Origin: Lunularia cruciata
Taxonomy: Eukaryota > Streptophyta > Marchantiopsida > Lunulariales > Lunulariaceae
Direction of reading: 5' to 3'
DNA length: 64,000 bases
Assembly (NCBI GenBank): GCA_948567375.1
Contig: OX419761.1
Location: forward strand, 18,390,243 to 18,454,242
The notes under the pieces were generated by a model. The model had not been told where the DNA came from, made no database searches, and saw only the letters and a program-made list of their open reading frames with translations. Every line of letters starts with the position of its first letter. Positions within the stretch are counted from its first letter, which is position 1. Positions 50,001 to 61,979 of this stretch are shown piece after piece. The translations under genes and the position numbers were made by a program.

Positions 50001-52267
50001 CTAGTCACAAGATCCGTGGTAAGCATGTTCTTCTCCGTCCAGTACTTTAAAAACTGCTCTCTACACAAATACGAAGAAGTGAAATTAGCAGAGTATAACT
50101 ATTTGCTGCAGGGACTGGGTAACTTAAACCAGGTGGTGATAGACAACTTCGATCGTCTCGACTACTATAACAACCATTGAAGACAGGACACATGCATCAC
50201 TAAACAACTATTTCCGCTTCTCATAACCAAGCGGAAAACCCATCCAAATAAAGAGGGTATGGGGGCTTAATGAACGATCCGTATTTACTTAGTAATGAGG
50301 CCCGTGCTTTCTGTGTCGATCTTCTTGTAAAGACAACTCGAGAAAAAGGAAGGTAGCTTGCAGACATCCTTGGTCACAGATGCGAAAGCTGGGAAGAGCA
50401 GATTTACGAAGTTAGAGGAGTCAATAATCAGGCGCAAAGAAAGAACATGATTATACACAATGAAGTTGCGGAGAGTGAGTAAAACTAACAAAAGGACGAG
50501 GCCTTCTAAGGTCAAAGTATATTGTGATACCTGCAACAGGAAGGCCCTCCGGATGGCCAAAAAAAAGTTTGTCAATTTTCCCTAAACACTCTTCTTCAAC
50601 TTCTTTCGGCGCTGGAGGACCATGTGGAAAGTAAAACTGCAGACGGCCGGCAATGCATTAACCCTCCATATGATTCCTTTATGCTAGTAATACCTTCCAC
50701 CTTTAATTTACATGTGCAGTCACATAATCAAAAAAACCTTGTTGAACTCGAAACACCCTAGAGCCAGCAAAGACTTGAGAACCAATCAAGAGGGACAATT
50801 TGACTGTGTGTATACCTGAGGAATAATTTCTTTGACTGGCTCACTCGTCTTTTTTAAAGGAGACCCTGTAGACGTTGGTCCAGATCCAGTTCGCTTCATG
50901 GGTGATTTGGGGGACAAAGGAGAGCCTGCAGTGCTTCGAGGTGACAAAGGTGGAGTATTTCCAGCTGGAAACATTGATGGTAACAAAGAGGCAGAGGCAC
51001 CCGCGCTCCCGTTGCTGGGGCTACCAGGAACCGCCAGCGCCACTCCTGCCTTGACATCTTCTAAAAGCGATAACACCTGCAAAATACAATGCGTGAGCGT
51101 TGAGGTAAAGAGCAAAATGCTCTTCTGATGGCTAATTCATGCAGCATCCATGAGAACTTCTTTGAATGTCCTGATGGACAACACACATTGCAAGTTTCAT
51201 CATACAAGAAGCCAATTAGATTTAGAAAGAGGAGTTAAGCTACAACCGCGAAGATTCCGAGGCGGGAACAAATTAACCACAACTTTCCTCACCTCGCGGA
51301 AGAATAACAAAAAACTGAGACTAGTGCAGCGAAAAGTGAGAGACGTGAGTGCTGGCGAGAGAGAAAGCAGGTCGAAACATCAGGTAATGATAATTCATCA
51401 AGATAATTTGGTACAGTAGTCCCATTTTTCGGACGTCTGCTTGAAATTCTCAAGCACATTCCAAAGGCCGTATACGCAATGACCACCCGGCAGTAGGATC
51501 CAATGCTCCAGAGCAAGCGTGATACTCAAACACGCCATCACATAAAGTTCGTTTCTACCACACTTCAACAATACCCCCACCTCAATTTTTCCCGGGCCCT
51601 ACTTCTAAAGAAAAATCGCTACAGCGATCCCACGAAGCTGACTCAAGCTGCAGCATGTGAACGATATCCTTCGATCTCTTGAGACTTCTCCCATGGGAGC
51701 TCGATCACACTACCGGTCAAACCAACAAGTACCGTGTGACTGTTGACGGTGTTAACTAAAAACTAAACGTTCTCCCAGATTTCGTAAGATAGAATGCCGC
51801 GATATCAGCCCGTAAAGACCGCAAGAATCCCCGAGTAAGGTGTTGAAGACCCAGATGATTATCCTAGGACCAACCGCCAGAACGATCTTTACCAGATGAA
51901 CAACTACCCGACCAGTCTTTCCTCACTTCTCGAGATCAACATTGAATCCATAGGCTCTGTAAACTCACACACATCTGCACTGCACGAAGTTAGGTGCAAT
52001 ACCTTCACAGCAGATTGCACCTAACGCGTACAACGCTTTGCTTGTAGCCACTAAAACACCTCGCGGTGCTTCTCGGAAGAAATAAGAGAGCACATGAGGC
52101 CGAACTCTTACCAGACGCTGAGATTCGGGAAGAGAAAGCCACTGCGAGAAAAGATCATCGAGTCTCAGCTTGCATAGCAAAGGCTTAGATGCCGGTAGAG
52201 GGAGGTCAGTGAGCTGGAGAAGGTCCGGGTCAAGCACTCCAACCTCCACGGCCATGCTGGAGTCCAT
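47079..52267 (-). CDS. PP2A regulatory subunit B'' (EF-hand type)
   Basis: Twelve exons, all GT-AG and in phase, 547 codons plus stop: 52112-52267, 50816-51076, 50531-50636, 50289-50388, 49955-50060, 49706-49796, 49436-49577, 49142-49289, 48856-48965, 48275-48431, 47376-47501, 47079-47219. Length and sequence follow the plant B'' family (Arabidopsis members about 540 aa). Landmarks: LDPDLLQL and [15 protein letters not shown] at the N-terminus, a Ser/Pro-rich linker ([13 protein letters not shown]), [22 protein letters not shown], then EF-hand loops [12 protein letters not shown] and [28 protein letters not shown], and [18 protein letters not shown]'' subunits bind the A/C core of protein phosphatase 2A in a Ca2+-sensitive way and direct it to substrates. 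TON2/FASS is a more distant relative, and the SP-rich N-terminus fits the conventional B'' clade instead. The upstream frame has only a GTG beyond the ATG at 52,267. Confidence 0.95.
48057..48180. repeat. Dispersed repeat R2, copy 4 (PP2A B'' intron 10)
   Basis: Contains ACAGAACCCGTTGTAAACAA, CGCGGTCCCATACCCACG and GACTCTGACTCTGAC, then the ATCGTCATCAACATCAGTTA tail. It lies in the intron between the B'' exons at 48,275 and 47,501. The same repeat in introns of two genes shows that it is mobile or once was. Confidence 0.7.
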
Positions 52268-52379
52268 GTTCCACCCTTCCACACAGCGAAAATCACCTAA
52301 TTATCCCCACAATCTCACTCCTTGTTCGCTCCTTCCTGCTCTTCCACGCTCCTCCTCGACACCTCTACCCTGCTCTGCA

Positions 52380-52381
<2 letters not shown>

Positions 52382-52468
<87 letters not shown>
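52382..52468. repeat. (CT)n microsatellite; (GA)n in the B'' leader
   Basis: A nearly perfect dinucleotide run of about 43 units begins 115 bp upstream of the B'' start codon and reads (GA)n on the gene's sense strand. It probably lies in the 5' UTR or core promoter. GA repeats there are common in plants and are bound by BBR/BPC GAGA-binding proteins. Frames through it encode artefactual Ser-Leu or Glu-Arg repeats. Confidence 0.95.
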
Positions 52469-52470
<2 letters not shown>

Positions 52471-53770
52471 GAATCCGCCTGTCAACCAAGTATTTTACCT
52501 TTCTTCGCTGCTCCTGCTCCTCCTGCTCCAACTCCAACCCGACCTACACTCCACTACGCCACACCCTCATCCCGACACGAATCTATGTCAAACGGTGCTC
52601 GAAAACGATAATCTTCCGTTGTAAAATACTGAGATGCCAACGATGTCTATTCTGTTCTTGGTCCTACTAAGCTACTAGTCCTATCTGTCTGTCTTTCTCC
52701 TCCTCCTGCTCCTCCTTTCGTCCTTCTCTAGACCGAGCAGAGAGAATTATTCCAGTACCACCCTTCTTTTTCTCGATACATGGTCATCTGCTTTCTTCGG
52801 TCTGTTCGAGCTTTCGTCCTCCATCTCCAGCACTACTTCTACGACTTCCTCATTCCGTCGTCCCCCCTTCCCCTTCACCCACCACTTCCCCGCACTCTCC
52901 CTCGCACTCCGTTTCTCTGCTGCTGTTGCTCGCACCAAACAAACCCTAGACACAGCAACCTCACCCTTCTCCTTTTTCCTTCCCCTTCCCTTCCTCTCTC
53001 TCCCTCTATCTCTCTCCCTCTTCACTCTTCGGTTTTCCTCCCTATCTCTGCATCACAGGTTAACTCCCCCTCTCCACTTCTCTGCCTCCTCAGTTCCAGA
53101 GTTCATGAACCCTAATTCCGTCCTCCCTAATTTAACGAGTCCTTGTCCCTCCGTCTTCTGTGTGATCATCAATCGTTCCGCCAAATCTTCGTCGTTCGCC
53201 GCTAAATTTAGTGGAATCTGAAATACGATCAACGACAGGTGCTCTGCTAACTCCGTGCTTTGGTGATTGGATCGACGACCATAATTTGGCGAATTAGGCG
53301 AGCCCCGTCCTTGATCTGAAGTAGAACCAACTCCTTCGTGCTAACGCGGTCTTCGCTAATTGGATCCGCAGGACTCAAGGAACCGAATCGGCTAAAATAC
53401 GACTATAATTTTGAAACATGAACCAACGATCATTCAATATTTCTGCTTGACAATTGATATTTGATTTCCAACTGGTCTACGAGAGGAGGATAAACCTTTC
53501 CTCTCTTTCTATGAACTTTATCACTACTAAAACAATAAAGATGACGCTTACAACTACTAACGAAATTAATATTTCTATCTCTCACAGCTACTACCGGCAG
53601 CTAGAACCTCTAAACAATTTGAGCAATAATATGTATATAGCGGTTGCAATGTACTCATTTTCAATCCATCTCTCCACGTGCAGGAACATTTGACTGTCGT
53701 CATTTGTTGATTGACTGATTGTTTAGTGAATATTTTGAGATGGAGTAGCAGTTCTGTTTAACTTGTTTTG
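52469..53770 (-). promoter_or_regulatory. B'' promoter and upstream region
   Basis: Pyrimidine-rich (plus strand) sequence continues to about 53,100. On the gene's strand this is GA-rich leader or promoter DNA. No independent gene is supported. Frames at 52,747-53,115 reflect the composition. Beyond about 53,400 the sequence turns AT-rich as the repeat block begins. Confidence 0.45.
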
Positions 53771-53971
53771 TCATGTACTTGTGTTCGCCTGGGTCCGTGT
53801 GATTGGCTTCCCTTTAACTTTTGCAATCCCTTTCCGCACATTCTTATATGATTTCCTATCACGTTGATAGTCACGTATAGAGTCCTGTAACAACCTCCTG
53901 CCTTTGCTCACTTCAACAATGAGGTCATCTTGTCTATTTGACTGCCACATATCTCCGTTGATACTGGGCAT
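53771..53971 (-). pseudogene. Short MADF-like fragment (uncertain)
   Basis: A 66-codon ATG-to-stop frame contains DDLIVEVSKGRRLLQDS, then IRDYQRDRKSYKNVRKGIAK. This loosely fits the first two helices of a MADF (Myb/SANT-like) domain (LI..V..RP.LYD...DYK.R.....W..IA), but the usual Trp is absent. MADF or Myb-like proteins are the second gene of PIF/Harbinger transposons, and a Harbinger transposase lies about 1.1 kb away on the opposite strand. It falls outside the candidate terminal repeat at 54,145, so the link is only suggestive. Confidence 0.3.
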
Positions 53972-55114
53972 GACTGGCCCAGTATCTTTACTTCAACACT
54001 CAAATCAACCAAGATAGAGTCTCACAATCACTCATGAGCCAGCATGACCTACTACTACTCTAGTCGCAAATGATCATATCCATACAGTAAACATGTGATG
54101 AAACTCGTACTCTAATACCGAATATAAGGTAGTGGATTACATTAGGGGGTTTCAAATATAGCATTTATGGGTACCCTAAGATTCCATGAAAGTTTTATGG
54201 TGAATTTGTATAACTTGTATGGATAGTAAAACCCGAGATCAAAAAGAGTTTTATGAGTACACATAGCAATACTCGTAAAATTTATACGGGGATTTGAAAT
54301 CATGACTCGTAGAGTTATACGGGGAGTGTGCATTTCCCGCAACTATATGTAATGTTAATGTCACACTTTTGTTTGATTTTGAGTTGATCTCTCTAATTGA
54401 TTTTGAAATTTAATTCACACTAATGACATTCATTAAGAAGAGGACTAAAGCTAATCCAACTTGCTGACCTAACATCACCTCTACACTTGCTCTAATTTAC
54501 AACACGTCTCATTTCTTGTGTTCTCTTGCTAACTCCTCTTCTCAATATACCATATGTTCCCTTGCGAGCTCCCCCATTCTAGTGTTCCTTGCGAGTTCTC
54601 CTTGCTTTTTACTCCTCTTCTCAATCTACCCTATGAATGTAAATTTGGCAATGGAATCCAAGCTCTCCTTGCTCTTTGCTCCTCTTCTAGATACTACAAT
54701 GTCTGAGTGACAGTGCAATTTAGACTGTGGAATCCGAGCTCCATTACTTCTTACTCTTTTCTCTGAAATACCTCTCAATTTATGACTTGTATAAGTTTAA
54801 TCTAAAAGCATCATGGTTGGATCCAAGCCATCAAGGATTCCTTGCACCGGCATTATTATGCTCCAGCAAATTGCAAATTAATCTGGTTGACATTGTGTGT
54901 GGAAATGAAGAATGATTATCTCAAGGAGAGGATTGAATGGAATGAATGGAGCTTAGACGATGCAGAAAATTATATTGGAGTACTCACAAAAAGGTGGAAT
55001 TATACCCTGGAATCTTGTTATATGTAAGATAGAGTGCACTATATACAAAATAGTGAGTTTGTATTCAAATATTTTTGAGGATTGGATGCTTGAACGTTTA
55101 GACAACTTACTATA

Positions 55115-56190
55115 ATGGATCTATTATCATTCCAAACTTTAGTAAATGTTGTACAAAACCATAAAGTATTTAGAGATACATCTAAAGGAACACAAACTCC
55201 TATTTGGATACAAATTACCCTTGCTCTTGATAGGTTCAGACATCATTACAACAAGGAAAGTGTGGAAAAAGGGTGAAATTTATGGTTAATCAATGCAAGT
55301 TCTATTATGTTGTTTACAAAACAAGTAATAACTGAAATTATTTGTATGTTAAGCAAGGAGGTAAAATGGCCGGATATGGAGGAACGGTCAACCATTTATA
55401 TAGTTTTTGCACAAAAACAATTCCCTAGGTTTGTGGGTTTAGTTGATGGTCCTTTATTCAAACTGTCATAAGTACCCAAAGTGGATGGAGAAGTATATTC
55501 TGGTAGGAACAGATTTTAATTTGTTAATGGTCAAGTAGTAATGGTCAATGCAACAATAAGAGACAAATTATGCATTTTGCAGGAGGTAAGAATTAGTGTT
55601 TTGTTCAATGTTGATGAAAACCATAAAATGATAGTATTTATGTATGTAAGGTGCAAATAAGTAACGATAAAACTTGTAACTTTGTGAATTGGCAATGTAG
55701 GTATATCAGGTTCTTGCCACACATGGCATATATTAAAAGATCACCTACATGGACTGATCTGAATACAAGAGGAGAGTGCATCTTGTTTGAGAACCATCAA
55801 TCTCTATTAGCGGATTCATGTTATATTCCTATGGCACATTAAGTTAGTTCCTTCAAACAAGCTTGTACATCTAATAAGGCTAATTTTAATAAGTTTCTTT
55901 CACTCACTAGAATAGCAAACAAGCATTGTATTGGAATTTTAAAAGCTAGATTGCATTTGCTCAAAGAAATAAGAGTACAACTAAATGATCCAAGACAAAA
56001 TGTAGATTAAGATAGGTGATAGTGTGTATTATTCTTCGTAACTTTTGGATTAACATGGACAATAATTGGGTAGAGGATGAATTTGATGATTTGGATTTAG
56101 ATTATAGGAACCAAAGAGCAAAGTGTGGACCAAAATAGCCTTTGAGTACCATAAAGAGAATCAAGAAGAAACAAGAAATTATATAATGCA
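55115..56190 (+). pseudogene. PIF/Harbinger DDE transposase, degenerate
   Basis: The frame starts MDLLSFQTLVNVV and TPIWIQITLALDRF (the usual N-terminal helical region). VKWPDMEERSTI and FPRFVGLVDGPLF follow at about 55,365-55,460, the VDGT-type first catalytic Asp. Later come ENHQSLLADSCYIPMAH (about 55,790-55,840), with the second Asp in LLADS, and FNKFLSLTRIANKHCIGILK (about 55,890-55,955), where the family's third catalytic residue (Glu of the xEHxIG box) is Lys. Several in-frame stops and frame changes interrupt it, so it is inactive. Homology is to the DDE_Tnp_4/HARBI1 family. A domesticated gene is excluded by the stops. Confidence 0.85.
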
Positions 56191-56449
56191 AAAATTTTAG
56201 GCCCATATGAGGTCTCGCAAAATGTAATATTTATATAACTTCCATAGAATACTTATATGGACTTTGAGTATGTTTTTATTCAACTAAACTCTTATATTTA
56301 TGTTTATATAATTTGAGTGATTTGATTCACTTTGAATACTTTATCTATTGAATTGGATTTTGCACTTGTGCTTGAATGAAACATCGGAATGAAATTTTGC
56401 ACTTGTGCTTGGTTAAATTGCATAATAATTGTATTAAATGGGCATGGTG

Positions 56450-56730
56450 AACCTAGTGTGGTTGCACGATATGTGTGGGTGTGCATGTTATGCGTAGGCT
56501 ATGTGTGGTTGCAAGGGATGCATGGGCATTTCCAAGGATAAACTAGTGTGATTGTGCATTTGCAAAGGTGGTGATTGAGTATTTGGGAAGAGAAGGTGAG
56601 TATTTTGGGCTATGTGGTTACAAGGTTGTGCAATTGAAGGTTGAAGGTTATGCATGATTTGGGAAGAGAAGGTGAGTATTTGGGGTGGTGTGGTTGCATT
56701 TGCAAAAGGTAAGCAAGGATGGAGGAAAGT
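56450..56730. repeat. Local tandem repeats, G/T-rich
   Basis: Degenerate units built from GGTTGCAAGG, TTTGCAAAGG and TTGGGAAGAGAAGGTGAGTA. The last unit occurs at about 56,582 and 56,657, an interval near 75 bp. The minus-strand open frame through it reflects the repeat and is not a gene. Confidence 0.6.
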
Positions 56731-57004
56731 CAAGAATCTATGAATTCTAGAGCAACACAAATCAAATGTCTATAGGAAGAGCATAAATGAATGGTATGAT
56801 TGGAAACAAATACATGTAGTGTCACTAGTGGTTGAAGGGTCACAAAGAGTTTAGGAGAACTCATGTACACTAATAGAAAAGAAGAATAACTCAATAAGAG
56901 AGACAAAGGACGTAAATCAATTTGTAGCAACCGTAGAGTGAGAGTGTGAGAAATTAGGGAAGGAGAGTGTTTCATATCAAAATCCTTGGGATAAAAAGCA
57001 TTCA

Positions 57005-57150
57005 TGTAATACCAATAGCTAGACATATCATCATCTAGAGTTGAAAATTAGCTTGGTAATATCTGAATGGATATTATGTATGATGGGCTAGGTAGATCTG
57101 ATAGAGGTGTCACCAAAAGAGTACTTCTACTAATAGTGCAAGAGTTAAGA
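57005..57150 (+). repeat. Partial extra copy of the miniature-element LTR
   Basis: Begins TGTAATACCAATAGCTAGAC and runs about 145 bp in parallel with the first part of the LTR at 57,163. A third, truncated LTR copy in tandem suggests unequal recombination or an adjacent solo remnant. Confidence 0.6.
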
Positions 57151-57162
57151 ATAGCTTGAATT

Positions 57163-58775
57163 TGTAATACCAAAAGCTAGACATATTATCCAGAGATATA
57201 AATTGGCTCAATAACATTTGGAAGGATGGTATGCATGATGTGCTAGGTAGTTCAGATAGAGATGTCACCAAAAGAGGACATATACTAATAGGGTAGGAGC
57301 TAAAAATAGCCTAGAAACATCAAAGCCAATTTTGGAGGCCTAAATGGATGAATTAGACCTCAAAATTTGCAAATATTCACCCCTTTCTATTGGATAGAAG
57401 GCTAGCTTTCCCTTCTCCTAAATTTGTCTTGTCAAGAGCTTTCCAATGATACCCTCATCCATGCAATTTGGACTCCTCCAAGAAGATTTCCCTAAAGATT
57501 CACTTTGGCCAAAGATGGTTTGACCAACCAGATAGGATCATAACCAACATATCACCCATGCATGCAACCAATCTTAGGGCAAAGCTTGCTTATAGGTCAC
57601 CAATTCATGTATCTGATCCAAGTGTGGAGCTTCCTTTGGTGATGTCCCCTTTGCTATATAATACAATCAAGGTGCTCCTTTGGGGCATTGGAGGTTGTGT
57701 GAAATTGTGTGTTTCTTCTTCTATATTTCTCTTTAGGTCTCCTAACCTTGGAAGATTACAATTCACCACAGGTGCAAATCAAGAAAGAGAAGAGAGGAGA
57801 ATTGAGAGCACATAGGTGTAGGATACGAAGAGAATGCAAGAGCTAGAGAGAGTACAAGTGTGAATAAGAAAGAGATGAGGACAAATTTGTGAGACACATT
57901 TGCAATGGTACACATTCAACATTCATATTCAAGCATATTAAAATTTGGACACAATTGCAATAGTAGAGAGTATTATGTGAATGCAGAAAGACAAGAATCA
58001 AGGGGAAGAGAGGACATGATATAATTTTGAGATAGAGCATTCTCCTATGTGACACATTAAACTCATGACACATTTGTAATGAGAGAGAGGCCTATGCAAA
58101 TCAAGAAAGAGAGTAGAATCAAGAACAAGAGAGGAGAATCAAGAACAAGAGAAGACAAGATAGAATTTTAAGACAGAGCATTCATAAGACCAATAGTTAG
58201 ATGTATTATCTAAAGGCGGAGATTGGCTTGGTAACTTCTAGAAGGATGTTGTGTATGATGGGCTAACTAGATCAAATAGAAGCACCATCAAAAGAGTACT
58301 TCTACTAATAGTGCAGAAGTCAACATTAGCCTAAGAACTTTAGAGCCAATTTTAGAGGCCTAAATAGATGAATTAGGCCTTGAAAATGGAAAGAATCCCC
58401 CAAAAAGGAAAGGCTTGCCTTCCCCCCCCCCCCCCAATGAGTTGTCTCATTGAGAGCTTTCCAATGATTCCTCACCTATGTGATTCTAAGCTTCCTACAA
58501 GAAGCTTCCCTAAAGATATCATTTGCTCAAACCTATTTGACCAACTAAATAGGACAAGGACTGACATATCACCTATCCAAGCAACTAATCCAAGTTTGGA
58601 GCTCATTGACATGTCACCAATCCATGTATTTGATCCAAGGGTGGAGCTTCTTTGGATGGGGTCCTCTTTGCTATATAATAATAAAGAGCAGGTGCTCCTT
58701 TGGGGCCATAGGAGTATTGAGTGTGAAACTTGTATTTTCTCTTGTGTAGATCTCTCTTGTCCTATGAGTATTACA
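57163..58775 (+). mobile_element. Miniature LTR retroelement (TRIM/LARD-like fossil)
   Basis: Two direct repeats of about 595 bp flank about 425 bp of non-coding DNA. The left LTR (57,163-57,760) starts TGTAAT and ends ATTACA, the short inverted termini expected of an LTR. The right LTR (about 58,185-58,775) is diverged at its start and ends TATTACA. Both contain GCTATATAATA, a TATA-like box, followed within 15-25 bp by GGTGCTCCTTTGGGGC. No gag or pol is present, so it depended on another element. LTR identity by eye is about 75-80%, so it is old. A primer-binding site was not identified with confidence. Confidence 0.6.
58425..58437. repeat. Homopolymer C run
   Basis: A run of about 14 C within the right LTR. 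It marks an unstable site where sequencing or assembly length errors are likely. Confidence 0.8.
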
Positions 58776-58799
58776 GAATAATAGAGCTCTAAACTCTCA

Positions 58800-60880
58800 C
58801 ACACTTGCCTATTTAGTCACTCTTGTTCAACTACCACAAGGAACTAAATCAAAATTATATTTGGGTATAGGGAACTTGGAGTCCCCATTGTAACTTGTAC
58901 TAGAGCGACCATAATCATTTGAATCTATATTGGATAACATGATAATGATGCATTTAACCTCCTCTAGGTATTTTTTTGCACAAGCTAGTTCAAAAATCAG
59001 GGCATAAAATCATTTTGAATGGACTTACTCTTCTCAATTCATAACTTGTCTACTTTGGACTTGATTTCTCTACCTTTAAGATCTTCTTTAACTCTACTTC
59101 TCTCTTGTGTTTCTCAAGATCTACCAATTGCAAAGCTTCAATCTGTGTTATTTTACATCTCTCCCTAGATTCTACTGATTCAATTCTCAAATTGGTCTGA
59201 GATGCTAGATCTTGCAATAATGAGGCCTGACAAAGTATGAGCGCATGGGCCATCTTGGAAGCTTTCAGGTTCCTTCTCCTTTTTCAAGAATCAACTTCCT
59301 TCTTGTTGAATGTTTCTTCAACATTATCCAACTCCCCTTGGAGGCATCTCTAGTTGGTTCTTCCATATGAAATTCTTGACTCTCTCCCTCCCTTGATTCT
59401 CTTCTTCTCTTGGTGCTTGATTCACTCTTGAGTGATTCTTGGTTGCTTGCAAAGTATGGAAGTGTTGCTCAACTTTATCTCCTGTCTCTTGTCAAACAAG
59501 GATTGTCATCCTCATAAAAAATTCCCCCTCTCTCTAGAACTCCCAATGATACACATTCATAATTTCAATATGTACACATGCAATCCAATGGCCTTTGGGT
59601 GCTTGAGATGCTAATATGAATTGATTCTTCAAGAGGATTTTCTCCCATTTTGTCATTTGCCTCATCTACCTCCTCTAGTGGCGTGACAACAAGGCATGTT
59701 CCATCCATGGACCGCACTTCCTCCTCCATACCACCAATATACCAACCAATGCATGAGGAGATATATTTTCTTGCCTCCCAACATTAAATCCATCCATTAA
59801 AAAATGTACAAAGATTATTGAGTTTATCCTTGATTGTTCTCTATCCTCGCCTCAAGTCCTTGTTTGTGAGACACTCTCTAGTGCAATTTTTTTCCATTCT
59901 CAAGTATATTTGTATGATTTCATGTATCTTGCCCCTTTTTGTAAAGCTTATCACCGTTCATGTAGGATAGAAATCCTCATCAATGTTGAATTAAGTAAGT
60001 GGCCATGTAGTGGTCATGTAGTTGCAAGTACACACCTTTTGATCCTTTTCTTGTTGCATTTGAACATGGAAGTGGGACATAAGCAACCATCTTCTCAAGT
60101 AATTCTTGGAATTGAATAGGCATAGGAAGGTGGGAGCAAATTCAGATTGTGAAGCAAAGTGAATTGGAGATTAATCCATGTTTCCAAAGTATAAGAAGTA
60201 AATCTAGATTTGGATTTTCCACATGCACTTTATTACTATATTATGTTGGGATGGTCAAGCAATAAGTGAGGTGTTTACTCACCAATTCTAACACTTTTGG
60301 ATGGTCGAGCAATAAGCGTCATGTTTATCACCAATTCTAACACCTTTGCGCATAAGGTATGTTCATTGTGGGGTCAATAGGTACATGTTTACTCACCAAT
60401 TCCAATAGCTTCAAACAAGAATAACAAAATGTTCTTATGGTGTACCACTAAGAACTATTCTTACACGCTTGATATGTCAGTCCCCCGGCGGAGTATGATG
60501 AGATGTGAGCCCAAGGAGAGAAGACTAGTTCTTCAAAATGGTAAAAGGATGTGGGAGGATTTTCAAACCAGATTTAACACATGGTTTTCCATTATTCTCT
60601 CATAATCCCTCTCTCACTTACATTTGGCTTAATCCAAGTGGTAAGTGTAACATGGGTGGTTAGAATTAACTCCAAAGTACATCCGTAATTAAGTCCCACA
60701 TCTTCATAATAAACCAGCCATAAAATGTAAAATTGAAATCCTTCCCTATAGTGACCTACTTTTTGGTGCACATACAAATTTATACAAGACCATTCATTAT
60801 TATGACTACTAACTTTATGACCACTTGTATAATATTTTATGGAGTTTGGAGCTCTACTCATCTAATTTTGAAATTTTGGA
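58800..60880. other. No confident gene; low-complexity and repeat-derived sequence
   Basis: The right-hand half of the candidate Harbinger interval. A short tandem motif (GGTCAAGCAATAAG / GGTCGAGCAATAAG with TCACCAATTC) recurs three times in 60,250-60,410. Open frames at 59,050-59,253 (minus) and 59,910-60,119 (plus) carry no recognised domain. Confidence 0.4.
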
Positions 60881-61129
60881 ATTTGAAACCCCCTATTAGG
60901 CACTCAATCCCATAGAAAAAAACTAAAGTCTTGACTTGGCTTCCTTCTCCTTTGCTTCCTTGGGGCTTGTTATCAACATAATTTTTCCTATTGTGTGCCT
61001 TTGAGCCTTGTTTCTATTTCCTTCTTTGTTGCTTTGGAGTGATGTGCTTCATGTTTATTTTCCATTTTGCACTTGGTTGTGTTTGGAATTCATTTCCCTT
61101 GTCTATCAAGGTATATATATGAGGACAAA

Positions 61130-61330
61130 AGCCATTCATTGAATTGGAGATCCAGAATTCACTAAATGCAAATGAAATGCAATGCAAGATATGTGTAAAG
61201 TATATAAGATAACTAACACATGATCAAATAGAATGGGAGATCTAAATTTCATTGAATGCAAATAAAATACAATGCAAGATATGTAAAGTATACAAGATAA
61301 ATAACATATGATCAAATCAATGTATAAGTA
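61130..61330. repeat. Tandem pair of diverged R1 repeat units
   Basis: Two copies of about 86 bp (from about 61,141 and 61,225) share GGAGATC, AATGCAA and AATGCAAGATATGT. The first is preceded by GTATATATATGAGGACAAAA and GCCATTCATTGAATTGGAGA, which align with the TATA-like start of R1 at 32,690. Positions that are C or G in the gene-island copies are often T or A here, consistent with methylation-driven decay. Confidence 0.55.
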
Positions 61331-61979
61331 AATGTAACTTGTAAACAATCTATTAGCAAAATTTTATACTAGGGTTGCTAGCATGGAAGAAATGGAAAAC
61401 AAACATTCTCTAACATCATCAATAGAAACCTGCACATATTTGGAAAAATAAAATAGCAAGAAGAATTGATTCATATAGGCAAGATTAATAGGCCATACAA
61501 GCAAGATTGAGATGAATTGGAATGGAGAGTAATGTAGGAGTTTGAGAATCACAAGTTGTGGAAGATCTACAAGTCAAAGGACTTGGAGTATGGAATCACT
61601 CAAATAACAAGGGAAGACATGCTTAGTGTAAGAAGATTGGATATAATAAGGGGTTTTAGAAATAGTTGTAATAAGCTTTTTATATTTCCATATAGATTAT
61701 TACAAAGTGTTGACTAAATCGGTATGAGGTTGGAGGAAGAAAGAGTCCCACTATGGAGTTTTGACCAAGTTCCTTATTGTTAAAAAAAGTCCATAAGAGG
61801 TGGTTCATAAAAACTAAGGGATATGGAGTTTTCTATTATCACATCATAACACATTAATTACACACTAGGATGTAATTTATGTGCTTGGTTTAGGGTGAAT
61901 TTGGTCTAAACTGGTTGTCGCTTGATGTAATGGGTTAATTTAGTAATATGTTAATTTAGGATTAAATGGAATTTTTCTT

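Larger units (their letters stand above)
54145..60893 (+). mobile_element. Candidate PIF/Harbinger element bounded by 13-bp TIRs
   Basis: GGGGGTTTCAAAT at 54,145-54,157 has an exact reverse complement at 60,881-60,893, and the match extends one TA outward on both sides. TTA precedes the left end (54,142-54,144), and TTA occurs two bases beyond the right end, near to the three-base TTA/TAA target duplication typical of this superfamily. Subterminal repeats sit inside the left end (ACTCGTAAAATTTATACGGG at 54,271; ACTCGTAGAGTTATACGGGG at 54,305), and a diverged inverted relative (ACTTGTATAATATTTTATGG at about 60,821) lies inside the right end. The transposase lies within. At 6.7 kb it is long, partly because an LTR miniature element sits inside. 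Both the boundaries and a single origin are inferred. Confidence 0.5.

Noticed and set aside
52170-52670. 166-codon plus-strand frame with a Ser-Leu repeat
   Set aside because: It is a translation of the (CT)n microsatellite antisense to the first B'' exon.
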